A stretch of 64,000 nt of DNA from Luscinia megarhynchos (lineage: Eukaryota; Chordata; Aves; Passeriformes; Turdidae), in contig JAPFBE010000002.1 of assembly GCA_034336665.1 (NCBI GenBank), positions 33,459,406 through 33,523,405 of the forward strand, given 5' to 3'. The notes below the pieces were generated by a model. It made no database searches, had not been told where the DNA came from, and saw nothing but the letters and a program-made list of their open reading frames with translations. Positions 37,665-47,656 of the stretch are shown piece by piece; position 1 is the stretch's first letter; each line of letters opens with the position of its first letter. The translations under genes were made by a program, and so were the position numbers.

Positions 37665-37805
37665 TAGAGAATCATAGAAAATCAGAGGTTAGAAAATGCC
37701 TCTAAGATCATCATCCATTAACCAAATCTCTGACAGGTCCACCACTAAACCATGTCCCTAAATATTGCATCTACATGTTTTTTGAAGACTTGGAAAAAAA
37801 ACCTC
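37665..37805 (-). mobile_element. CR1 LINE 3' tail fragment, diverged
   Basis: Opens GAGAATCATAGAAAATCAGA, a decayed octamer tail. It continues with AAATGCCTCTAAGATCATCA, CAGGTCCACCACTAAACCAT and ACATGTTTTTTGAAGACTTG, which match the reversed 3' end of CR1 in order. Similarity fades after about 37800. Confidence 0.8.
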
Positions 37806-39329
37806 ATATAGTCATTTTTACATTTGTATTTTCCAATTGTTTCTACAGTTCCTAATCTTAAGAACATACCATATTCAACACCTAAAAGCAGGACCTGAAC
37901 AGCCAAATATTTCAGCTGAGGCAAGTGACAGCAGTTAGCTCTTGTGAAAGAGGCTCAGTCATTAGTGTAGCACAACATTTGAGAACAGTGTTTGCTTACT
38001 CTGTGAAATCCATGCATCTGCATCTGCATTAATTCATTTTAGAAGGGGGAATTTCTTTGTAATAAGCTGAGGAACACAAAAAACTTTGCATGTCAAACCA
38101 GAACTGGCTCTTTCCTAGAAGTATTTCTTTGATTATGCTTCATTAATTACATATTATGTAACAACTAGAGATAAATTAAACTACCAGCATTTTTGAAATT
38201 AGGCTCCATTAGTCTCATCTCACTCTTCTGACTGAGTTAGCACACAAATGCAAGTAAAGTTCAAGTCATCTTGTCAGTACTAGCAGAGTGATAGTTTAAG
38301 AGTATAAGGCTTTTCATAACCACTTTTTCCAGTTCTGAACTTCAGTGTATGTAGGTCAGATATTATCAGAGATGTTTTCTAGTATGATAAAATGGGCCTT
38401 GTGAAACATCAGAAGGACCATGAAAAGCGAGAAGGGCAGCTGGAAAAGAACCTAGAGTTTGGCCATATCAGCAGGAAAAAAGGCATCGAGTTTTAGGTTC
38501 TTCCAGAAGTCTTGAGACCAACAGACACTCTGGAGAAGCAGCAAAAAGGCTGGACTTATTTCTTTCCTTTTAATAGGAGGGAGGAGCAAGGGACTTGTCT
38601 TTCAACACTCCATCCAAAAGTTAAAAAAATTTGAAAAGCAAACAACAGCAAAAACATTGGTAATTTGTGGAATAGGTACATATTTGGTGATACTTTACCT
38701 GTCTTCTTTATCTTGGAGAGGAGCTTACCTATCCTGTTTTTCCCTTATGTCAATGAATTACCTGAGATAGTTCATTTCAGTCATTTTACTTGCACTTCAT
38801 ATCTATAGATGCAAAAGTTTATACAGCACCTTCTTCTTTCCTAGATAGACTTCAGACACACTCCAGATTAAATTTAGTAGTTCTGTAGTCAGAAACACTT
38901 ATACATGAACATGGCAGGTTTAGGTGGAGTTGTCATTCAGTATCCACATCTGACTAAATCCCTGGAGTATCTGAACATCCTTTTAAATGAAACAAGCTCA
39001 TCAGTTCTGGAAGCTGGGGATGAAAGTAATTGCCTGTTTAACAGCACAGGGAATGCCCTCAGCTCAGTGCTACATCCTGAGAGCTGTCCTTTGGGAAAAT
39101 TAGATAGTTATTTTAACCAGAACTAAAAACTCCCACCTGCAAGAATGAACACTCTTACCTTTACAATAAACTGAACATTCCATGAGAAAATGAATGGGAA
39201 AAATATTACACTTCACTCATTAATTTCCTTTCCAGAGCAATACAAAGTTTTTATCTGTAACCTCATAATGACTCACAAATTGTAATTGTGTCTGCCTAGG
39301 AAAAAGGCATGTAATGGATTTGCATGCCA
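37806..39329. other. AT-rich non-coding stretch
   Basis: No mobile element or gene is recognised up to the LTR. The 73-codon plus frame at 38905-39126 has no domain. Confidence 0.4.
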
Positions 39330-39899
39330 AGGCAAGGACAGTGGAGAGCTGTGGCCTCCAAGAGGAGGAGGATGGCTGTCCCATGTCAGAAACAACCAGT
39401 TCCTGTCGGCTCTGTGAGACTCCACTGCAGGGGATGGCAGAGCCCCTAGCCATGGCCAGGTCCCACAATGAAACCATCTCTAAGAAAAGGGAGAAAATTT
39501 TGCACAGACAGAGGATAGAGGAACAAGAACAGTGAGCAACAGCAGATGGAACACCAGGGTCAGAAGAAAAGGAGGAAGTACTCCATGCTGGAGCAGATAT
39601 CCACACTGCAGCAGGTAAACATGCCCTGAGAGAAGTGGCAGCCCATGGAAAGCCCAAAAGCCCACCCTGGAGCAGAGGAAAAGGGTGAAGAGGAGGAAGG
39701 AGTGGCAGAGAGGAACTGTCATGATTGCAACCCCCAGTTCCCTATTGCCTTTGCAATGCTGGGCAGGGTGAGGAGAGGATAAGGAGTCAGGAATGGAGGA
39801 ATGATGTTGAACCAGGGAAAAAGGGGATGGATGAAGTGTCTTTGTGTTTTTTGACATCTACATATTTTTTATTGGCAATAAATTGAATTAATTTTCTCT
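39330..39899 (+). mobile_element. ERVL-type LTR, left part (split by CR1)
   Basis: Left part of an LTR that resumes after the CR1 copy. The blocks TCCATGCTGGAGCAGATATC, CTGCAGCAGG, GCAGCCCATGGAAAGCCC, GGAGGAAGGAGTGGCAGAGA, and then AATAAATTGAATTAATTTTC match the order of a common bird ERVL-type LTR in sense orientation. The AATAAA at 39877-39882 is its poly(A) signal. The left boundary is uncertain because the 5' end is diverged or missing; the start given is approximate. The many small frames on both strands (73-145 codons) are LTR sequence, not genes. Confidence 0.8.
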
Positions 39900-39905
39900 A
39901 AGTCA

Positions 39906-40268
39906 CAGAATCACAGAATATGCTGAGTTAGAAGGGAAGCACAAGCATTGTTGATTCCAAATCCCAGCCCTGCACAGAACCACGCCATGAATCACACCAT
40001 GTGCTCAAGAGCATTGCCCAAATGCTGCTTGAACTCTCTCAGGCTGGTGCTGTGACCAGTTTCCTGTTCCAGTGCCCAACCACCCTCTGAGGGAAGAACC
40101 TATTTCTAATACCCAATCTAAACCTTCCCTGACTCAGCTTCAGGCCATTCCCTCAGGTCCTGTCTCTGGTCACCATAGAGAAGAAATCAGTGCCTGCCCC
40201 TCCTCTTCCCCTCATGGAGAAGCTGCAAACTGGCACGAGGTCTGTCCTCAGTCTTCTCCAGGCTGAAC
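39906..40268 (-). mobile_element. CR1 LINE inserted into an LTR
   Basis: A 5'-truncated CR1, reading right to left. It begins CAGAATCACAGAATATGCTG (reversed octamer tail) and follows CR1 order through GAGTTAGAAGGG, CACACCATGTGCTCAAGAGC, GGCTGGTGCTGTGACCAGTT, GTGCCCAACCACCCTCTGAG, CTTCAGGCCATTCCCTCAGG and CTCCAGGCTGAACA. It is flanked on both sides by AAGTCA (39900-39905 and 40269-40274), a 6-bp target duplication. The LTR's sequence resumes exactly after the right copy. The insertion is therefore younger than the LTR. Confidence 0.95.
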
Positions 40269-40269
40269 A

Positions 40270-40420
40270 AGTCAAGTCTGCTTTGTACATTACAATAACT
40301 GGTCACTCAATCTTCCATTCTTTATCTTCACCCATCTTATTTTGTCCCCTCCCATGTTTGAGGAAGGTGAAGTGAGAGTCTGGGTAGGGGTTCAGCAGCT
40401 AGCCAAGATCCACCCACCCT
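40270..40420 (+). mobile_element. ERVL-type LTR, right part (3' end)
   Basis: Resumes the LTR broken at 39899. The order AGTCTGCTTTG, ACAATAACTGGTCACT, TTATCTTCACCC, CCCTCCCATGTTTGAGGAAG and GATCCACCCACCC corresponds to the terminal U5 part of the same bird LTR, which normally closes with a CAACCCACCACA-like end. The very end is eroded, so the boundary is approximate. Confidence 0.85.
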
Positions 40421-43400
40421 TCAGAGTTTGACAGATGTTCCTGAAAAAGTCTTTCCAGGAAGATAAAGCTTATTATCTCCCTAAGAACATCAGTAATATG
40501 AACAGAAGTATTTCTTGCACTTGCTGTACAAGACACAGTGCAAAAGGTTTTTTGTGATCTTTTACCACCTAGATTTACTTTATTTTAAGCACTTAATTGA
40601 AGCATCTAAGTAAGAAGTTTAGTCACCTTAGTCAATGAAAAGGAACAGATGCCTTCAGAAGATGATTTAAATCTTTAATTGGACAACATTTTACTCTGGA
40701 GGTATTGGATTCTCACCATTGATTATAAATGAAATCACAGACAAGGGCATTCTTGAAGGGCCTTGAGTTAAGCAGGATGAATCAAGGCATCTGTGGCTGA
40801 GGACTAAGAGTCCTTGATCTTTCTTCTACAAAGGGAGAACTCAGTAGCAGCACTTTACAATCTGCTTTTCATGTATTGGTCACAGTAGCCATACAGGTCA
40901 TTCTACTCTTCCATGCAGAACTAAAATGTCTCTATGTCCTTAGTACTCAAGGCTATTTTAACAGTTGATACTTTTGGTCTCAGGTTTAAGGCAGTTGCAC
41001 CTTTTAATGTTGCAGTTCTTTACTGAAGATGTGCTGTGCTTCCCCAGTAATATTTCTTGCAGAGGAAAGCATTGCCAGAATGAGCTAACATGATTAAAAA
41101 TAGAACTTTAGAAGATATTTAAGTGTAGCTGTGCAATTTTAAAATCCAAATTACACAGTTTGTGCACGGAGCAAATATATGACGCCTAAAACCATCCCTT
41201 CATAAATTTAGCTTTCAGGTAAAATAATACTATTTTTTTTTCTTTGCATGTCAGTTCTACCAATCATCACACTACACTAATCCAAAAATGTAAGTTGATG
41301 GCAGACAGATGCTTTTTTTTCATTTGAGTGATGTTAGTCAAACTAGAAGTTTAACTGTTTATTAGTTAAATAACACCTTCTTTCAACAATTTTCTTTCTC
41401 TCCTAAATTGCTTTCTGTTGTGGTAATACTCTCCTCTTTCCTTCCATCAAAGATACATAATCAGGTACAAAACTTTTCTTTCAGGTAATTTTAATAACTT
41501 GGTGATAAGGACCAGCTCTAATCAAGCTTAGTTATTACTCACGCTAGAGTCACTTCATAAATACTGTGACTGATATGGTTTATAAAATGAACCTGGGCAG
41601 CTGGGGGCAAAAAAAAGCCCATAGTTCTCCAGTGAATTTTTAATTACATCATTACATTTTTGGTTGGGTTTTTTTTCTTTTTTTGCACTATGTTAATAAT
41701 GATTTTCAGCTTTCTGTTCATTCTATTTATTTAAAATAAATATGTATTTATTTATTTATTTATTTATTTATTTGTCTATTTTAATATTATTAATGTGAGA
41801 GATGAGCTTGTAAGTATTATTCTATTTTGGTTGCATAAGTGTTTGAAAATACTGCTGTTCTGCTATTGAGTGTAGTTTTAATTTATATAAAGAAGCAAAT
41901 GGAAGTATGCTTATGAAGAAAGTCATAATTATCTATAGGAACATAAAAATTAATATATTTGGTTAATAAAAGTTCAGTCCTATTTTGAGCAATGAAATCT
42001 TTTTAATAACATCAAGAAATATAAAATCTGGAGGATGATTTCTTAATGGCCTTTATGGAATTAGCTTTTTACTCAATGCTTAAGACCTTTCTTTTGGCAT
42101 TTTCACTGACTTGAGCCCCCCGACTCCAATTCCATCACTGATAAGCTGATCTTGCAAAAAGACTATGCCTGTATATTAAATACAGGAGACACAGCTTGAA
42201 AAGATCCACTTAATTCAGTTTTTATCCCAGTTCTGTACTCTAATAAGATAATTTGCAATATGTACGATATTAAAATTACTCAAATTCAGCCCTGTGAATC
42301 TGAAAAACCAATGTGTTGTTAAGAGATGGTTCTGCCTCCAAAATTAGGTGCTAATCAGTTTTTCAGCAAATTTGAAAATGACTGTGGGATTCTGAGGCCA
42401 TTGAACAAACTCATGATAACATGAAGTGGAATAGTTCTTTGTGTTTTTCTTTGAATATTTAATTTAGTACTTATCCAGTGGTATGTGGTATAAATATAAA
42501 CCTTAAACCCATCAGGGAATTGGTAAGAGACATTTGGATGAACGAAGACTTGACCAGCCCTTATTTTGCCAGTGGAGTTATGATCACAGCCAGCTGACTG
42601 ACCACATGCAGAATCACATCACATCACTCAGTGATGTGTTATAGGTGCTTACACAACCCTGTGTGAGGTTGTTTTGGAGTCTCCTCATTTGACTTGGAAT
42701 TGTTACTCTGCTGAAATCCCAATAGTTCTAAAGCTCACTAGCTGATAAGAATTCCTAACCATTAAAGCTGCAACCATGCCATGCTGAGACATTTCTGTAC
42801 AAATCTCCTTTTGTTACCTGTGTACAAGAAAATATTCCTAATAATACAATGACATCAGACACATTTTATCAATATTGCAGGTTGCTTGAAATATGTCATT
42901 TTTGCCCCATCATGATTTTCCTCTCTTGCACCAGACAACAACACTGTATTTTCACCCTTTAGCTCACCTCTCAGGAGCACTAATCAACAGTCACACACAC
43001 CCATCCTCTTGGCTGGAAGTGTTTTCCTTCATCATGTAGTTGGTTATGCTGTCTAGCCTTTAAAATTGCTTTTCTGACATCTTAAAAGAAGCAGAAAAAC
43101 TGAAACAAGCAAATTACAGCAGGAACAAGTTGTACCAGCACTAAAGCTTTATTGTAATATAATGAAATTCTATCATCAGGCAAAGCAAAACACTGAACTG
43201 ATATAAAAAGCAGTTTAAAACTTGTGTATCATCACTGTCCTTCCTCAAGTGATTTCAACATGAAAAGAGGTGCAAGAATAAATTTGCAGTGTTTTTGTGT
43301 TGTTGGTATAGGAATTGGTTATATGAATATTATAATATAATAATTGACTTGGGAGGCTTAAGAAGCAAAATTCCTTGTACAGCTGCTGTCACATTTTTAG

Positions 43401-46249
43401 GTAAGATAAGATAAGGATTAAGAATATAAATTGCCTAATAAAGAGCACAATCTTTTCTGTTCAAGTTGTTTGGCTCCCTGCTGTCACAAGGGAAGCTAAA
43501 AATTCTTAGGTTCTGTCAAAAAAAATAAAAATTAACTGCCCTAAAACTCGTTCCTATGCCAGGAAAAGAGCATGCTGCTTTCACTGTTGAAGTCTAACCA
43601 TGTTTTACCCTTCCTGAGAGATGGGACCCCAGGCCCACTGATATCAGTATTTCTAGCTTCTGTGATGCTTCAATATAAGGACCTCTGAATCAAAGAACAT
43701 TTTAAAAACATCAATAACTTTAAATTTAATTGAATTTTTCTAGCCTTTGGACCCTTTATTTTTTTTTTTTTATTTACCTCTAAAATGTTCTGTGACACAG
43801 GGTTACACGGTACAAACTGTGTGAAGATACATGTCCTTTTGCTGTTAAATGCATGTCCTGAATCTGGTAAGGTGGCCAGTGTGCTTCCAACTTCTCATGT
43901 TATGAGTCATAGTGATATAGGATATCAGAGACAATTCCTGAGCCAACCATGATTTTACAGACCCCTACAGTATTGCTTACCAGTTCATTTTTTTCCAGAA
44001 AGAAGAATCTCAGTGTTGATTTTTCTCCTCACATAATTTTTTTTCCCTCTGGGTATCATATTTAGTCCCTTTTACATGTTTCTCTTCTAGTTCTATTTGC
44101 TAGCTGAACCAGCTACCTGCAGTCTGTAGCCAGCTACTTCTGAAGTTAAAGAGAAGCTGACAAAAAGAAACTCCATTCAGATCTGATATTTACTTTAGTT
44201 TTCTTCTTGCTAAAAAAAAACAAAAACAAAACAACCAAAACATAGGAAGAAACTATTAGCACTGCTACTTCATTTTAAAGTATTAATAAAGAAAAACTAT
44301 GTTTTTTTCATACTAGTTCAATATAAAATAATATTTGCTACAGGAGTGACAATGGGAAAACTTTATTATCATCTTGAGAGCTGGGTATGTGCTGCAAGAT
44401 GTTTTGCTGCAAATATTCAGGAGTAATTTTAAAGCAATCAAACTCAATTTCAGTGAGCCTCCTATTGCTTCTTTGGTAGTCATTTATTAGAGATATATTA
44501 GCAAATATTTTTGTTTCTTATTCTGTTTTATAAAACAACCCGTGCCTAAGAAGAAATCATTAAGGTATGGAATTAAAATTCCAAATTCATAGTTATAAGA
44601 ATTGACATTGGGGAATATAATGAAATATTTTTATCTTCTGAAGTGTGGGCTGATTTATTGAGATTGTCCATTGTAATAATTCAATTACTTCAAGTCCTTT
44701 GCAGGAATAAAGGAAGAAATCTTTTAATATTGATGTCTCACATTTGTTGACTTTAGGGTGACATTGGACTTTACTCTTGGTGTTGTTGTTTTCCATTATT
44801 TGCTCTTGTAGGTGTATGAAATCAGGCTTCTTATTCAACAGAGATGGCTACCAATTGTGTTGTTTTCATGCTGGTTCTCCTAAAATGAAATTATGGTGTT
44901 TCATTAGAATTACTGAAAATGTAAGTGATGTGCATAATTTTACTCTTGATTTGGCACATGAGCTACAACAAATGCAAAATGGTAAAAAGTCTTGTCATTT
45001 AAGGGTCACAGAAGAAATAAATATTAGTGTTTAGAAAGCTTTAACACCCAAATGTGAAGTGCAGAGAGACAGCAGAGAGGTTGCAGAATGTTCTTTTGCA
45101 AATGATAGCTTGGTAATACCAACCAAGTCTTCCCCCAGAAGGCTTTCTTGCTGCCTCCCATCTATTCATTTTAATAAAAATTCTGCAGGAAAGCACTGTG
45201 AAAGCCATCCAAAAAGTGGCTATAAAGTGCATACTGATCACTCATGTGGAATCAATTTTAGGCTCCATCAGAACTGCTTCTCAGGTACAAGTGATGTGTT
45301 CTTGAATCCCTGTTGTTTTTCTGGGTTTTTTCCTAGATGTCCAATGACAAGAGTGATAGGTTTAAAAACAAAACAAACAAAAAAAGTAACAAAAACTACT
45401 GAAATAGATAAAGTACCACTGATACCCCACTGTTGGAAAGCAGATACATTTGATCCCTTTACATAAAAGTCCTGCTCCTTCATTTCTCCCATGTCTCTAA
45501 AATTCTTTCACCTTTTGTTCAAGTAAACCAAATGAAGGAAAAAGATCACACTGGTGTACATAAATGAACAGACAGATAAAAAAACCTTCACAGAAGCCAA
45601 AGTAATGTTCTAAAAAAGATGTCAAAGTTGTCAAAATTTATCCTGGCACAGAATAAATATTGTTTGTCTGGAAAGGGTATAACATGAACCATGACATTTT
45701 AAAAAATATTGGCATTCTGTTGTATCTTTTTACTTGTCCAAGACTAACATATCCAGTGCAACCTAAAGGACTGTGGATACCTGTGTCTCTCATGAAAAGG
45801 CAACTCAGCATTTAAGGCAAATACAGCATTTGCCTTCCAGTCAATTGGATAACTTTGAAGATTACATGGTCATGAGTTTGGAAGCTTGAAAACAAACAAT
45901 AGCCATAAGGTTATCTCAGAGCACAGAATAAAAACACTGAGAATCTCAGTGAGAAAGGACTCCAATGCTAAAGATTTCCAGAATTCCTTCAACTGTCAAA
46001 AAAAATCAAACTAAAATTTTTTCATTTGTTAGGGCATGGGGCTTTTATCATTTTTGGAGATACAAGCAAATACAGCACAGACCATTGTTGGATTTGTTTA
46101 TTCCTACTGGATGGGATGTATAAAGACGTTGAGGAGGCTAAAGTGCATCCCTAGTTGAAGAGTAGTAGTCTTGTTATGTTTTAGGCATAGTGCCTTGTTT
46201 TCAATTGTTGTAAATGACGGACAGTAAAGAATCAAATGATGCCTCAGGT
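40421..46249. other. AT-rich non-coding stretch
   Basis: Unique AT-rich DNA. It holds an (ATTT)n microsatellite at about 41745-41773 and a T-rich run at 43759-43771. The longest frame is 135 codons at 45059-45466 plus; it has no domain I recognise and ends in a K/T-rich low-complexity piece, so I do not call it a gene. No CR1 tail or LTR is recognised. Confidence 0.45.
41745..41773. repeat. (ATTT)n microsatellite
   Basis: About seven tandem copies of ATTT, in an AT-rich setting. Confidence 0.9.
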
Positions 46250-46720
46250 ATTGGGCTCAGCTAGCACTGGCTTAGGAAAGGCAGACCTGCTTCACCAGCC
46301 TGATCTCTTTTTATGACCAGGTGTCCCAGCTAGTGGATGAGGAAAAGGCTGTGGCTGTTTTCTACCTGAACTTTAGTAGAGGTTGGACTCCATGTCCCCC
46401 CAACTTTCCCCTGGAGAAAGTGGCTGTTCTTGGCTTGGACAGGTGCACTCTTCCCGGGGCTAAGGACTGTCTGGATGGCTGGGCCTGGAGCGTGTTGGTG
46501 AATGGTGTGCACCCACTTGGTGTCTGGACACTAGTGAGGTTCCCAGGGATCAGTGCTGGGCTCAGCTGTGCTCAGAATCTACTGATCACCTGAACAGGAG
46601 CATCAAGTGTGCTCTCTAAAAGTTCACAGGCAGCACCAAACTGTGTGGGAGTGTTGATCCACTGAAGGGCAGGACATCTCTGCAGAGGGATCTGGGCAGG
46701 CTGGATCCGTGGGCTGAGGC
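46250..46720 (+). mobile_element. CR1 LINE, part of the reverse transcriptase ORF, decayed
   Basis: Sense orientation. The block order GACCTGCTTCACCAGCCTGA, AGGTGTCCCAGCTAGTGGAT, GAGGAAAAGGCTGTGGCTGT, CTACCTGAACTTTAGTAGAG, GGAGAAAGTGGCTGTTCTTG, GACAGGTGCACTCTTCC and AGAGGGATCTGGGCAGGCTG matches the reverse transcriptase part of bird CR1 ORF2. The frame at 46321-46593 reads QLVDEEKAVAVFYLNFSRG, which is the CR1 'LVDEGKAVDVVYLDF' type of motif with the catalytic aspartate context changed; the normal frame is broken soon after. The element is dead. It breaks off at the LTR that begins at 46721. Confidence 0.92.
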
Positions 46721-47129
46721 TGTGTAAGCCAAGGAAAAAAAAAGAATTTAATAATGGATAAAATAAAAAATGAAAAAGCTGTGCGCAGTACAAAGGATTG
46801 TTTCTCAAGGACCCGGAACCAGGGAGTCATGACAATATGTAGGGTGAGGTAGAGGGAGAAGGGTCCAATCAATAACAAGAGTAAGAAACAGAACCATATA
46901 TGAAAAGGGCAGTCAGCCAACCATGTATCAAAACTCAGAACATAACCTTATTTGTATCAGACTGGTTAATATATTAGCTCCTGTGAGGCAACTCTTCTCT
47001 CTATTCTCTTGCCCTAACCTAAGGACGTTCTCTCTCCTAGCAAGGTGTTTCCCAGGGTCGGAGGTTGATGCTCTCTGCATATCAGGTGAAGCCTCTGTCC
47101 TGTCCATCCCGACCAGACCCATTCCAACA
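46721..47129 (-). mobile_element. Solo LTR inserted into CR1
   Basis: On the minus strand this opens TGTTGGAATGGGTCTGGTCG and closes ...CCTTGGCTTACACA, giving TG/CA ends over about 409 bp. It holds an ATTAAA poly(A) signal (plus-strand TTTAAT, 46747-46752) near its 3' end. CR1 sequence lies on both sides (reverse transcriptase at left, 3' UTR at right), which sets its limits independently. The flanks are TGAGGC (left) and GAGTGC (right), which suggest but do not prove a decayed target duplication. The 98-codon minus frame at 46624-46920 is LTR and CR1 sequence. I do not know the family. Confidence 0.7.
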
Positions 47130-47256
47130 GAGTGCATATGGCCACTGGGGACTTGGTTTGCTGGGGAGCTTGGCACTGCTGGTTTAGCAGTTGGACTCAA
47201 TGATCTTAAGAGTCTTTTTCAAATAATATGATTCAATGTTTCTATAATTGTATGAA
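47130..47256 (+). mobile_element. CR1 LINE 3' end (right part of the split copy)
   Basis: The blocks GGGGACTTGGTTTGCTGGGG, CTTGGCACTGCTGGTTTAGC and AGTTGGACTCAATGATCTTA, and a decayed tail (ATGATTCAATGTTTCTATAA), match the sense-strand 3' UTR and octamer tail of CR1. The part of CR1 that should lie between the reverse transcriptase block ending at 46720 and this 3' UTR is absent. Confidence 0.9.
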
Positions 47257-47588
47257 AATTTGTCTTCTTAGGAAGAATAGAACTGTCTCATGATGCTTTA
47301 ACAGCACTGCATTAGCTTGAGCTTCCTTGCAAGATCTGGGTTATAAATTTCCATAGTCATTTTGCCAAAGATTTCTCATTTGTAAAGCAGTTTCATCCAT
47401 TTTCCTGTAACCTTTCCTCAATTTTTACCTCACATACTTCACCTGTTAATGTGTTTATACTTTATCTGCCCTTAGGCAACACCTGTAGGTTTCAAGAAAG
47501 AGTGAAGACCATCTTAACTGCATCCAAAGTCTATATACCAAGACTGATTGGAATTAATTTCTGTGCTTTGAGGATAGATAAAATACTA
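47257..47588. other. AT-rich spacer
   Basis: Nothing recognised. Confidence 0.4.
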
Positions 47589-47656
47589 GTTCATACTTTG
47601 GCAGCACATACTTCAATCAAAGCAATTGACACACACAATTCATAAGGTGAAATAAA
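47589..47656 (+). pseudogene. Possible internally deleted U6 snRNA pseudogene
   Basis: TACTTTGGCAGCACATACTT at about 47594-47613 resembles the 5' stem-loop of U6 snRNA, including the GGCAGCACATA core. It is soon followed by ATTGACACACACAATTCATA (47625-47644), which resembles the GATGACACGCAAATTCGTGA block of the U6 3' half. The middle of U6, with the ACAGAGA box, is missing, as is a T-run terminator. If real, this is a short dead copy. The match is short enough to be chance. Confidence 0.35.

Noticed and set aside
39220..39857. 145- and 125-codon minus-strand frames
   Set aside because: Both lie largely antisense to an ERVL-type LTR.
45059..45466. 135-codon plus-strand frame as a gene
   Set aside because: No domain is recognised and the tail is low-complexity K/T. 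A frame of this length is plausible by chance in 64 kb read in six frames.
46321..46593. 90-codon frame as a functional reverse transcriptase
   Set aside because: It is CR1-derived, but it is a fragment with a broken frame and altered key positions, and it is interrupted by an LTR.
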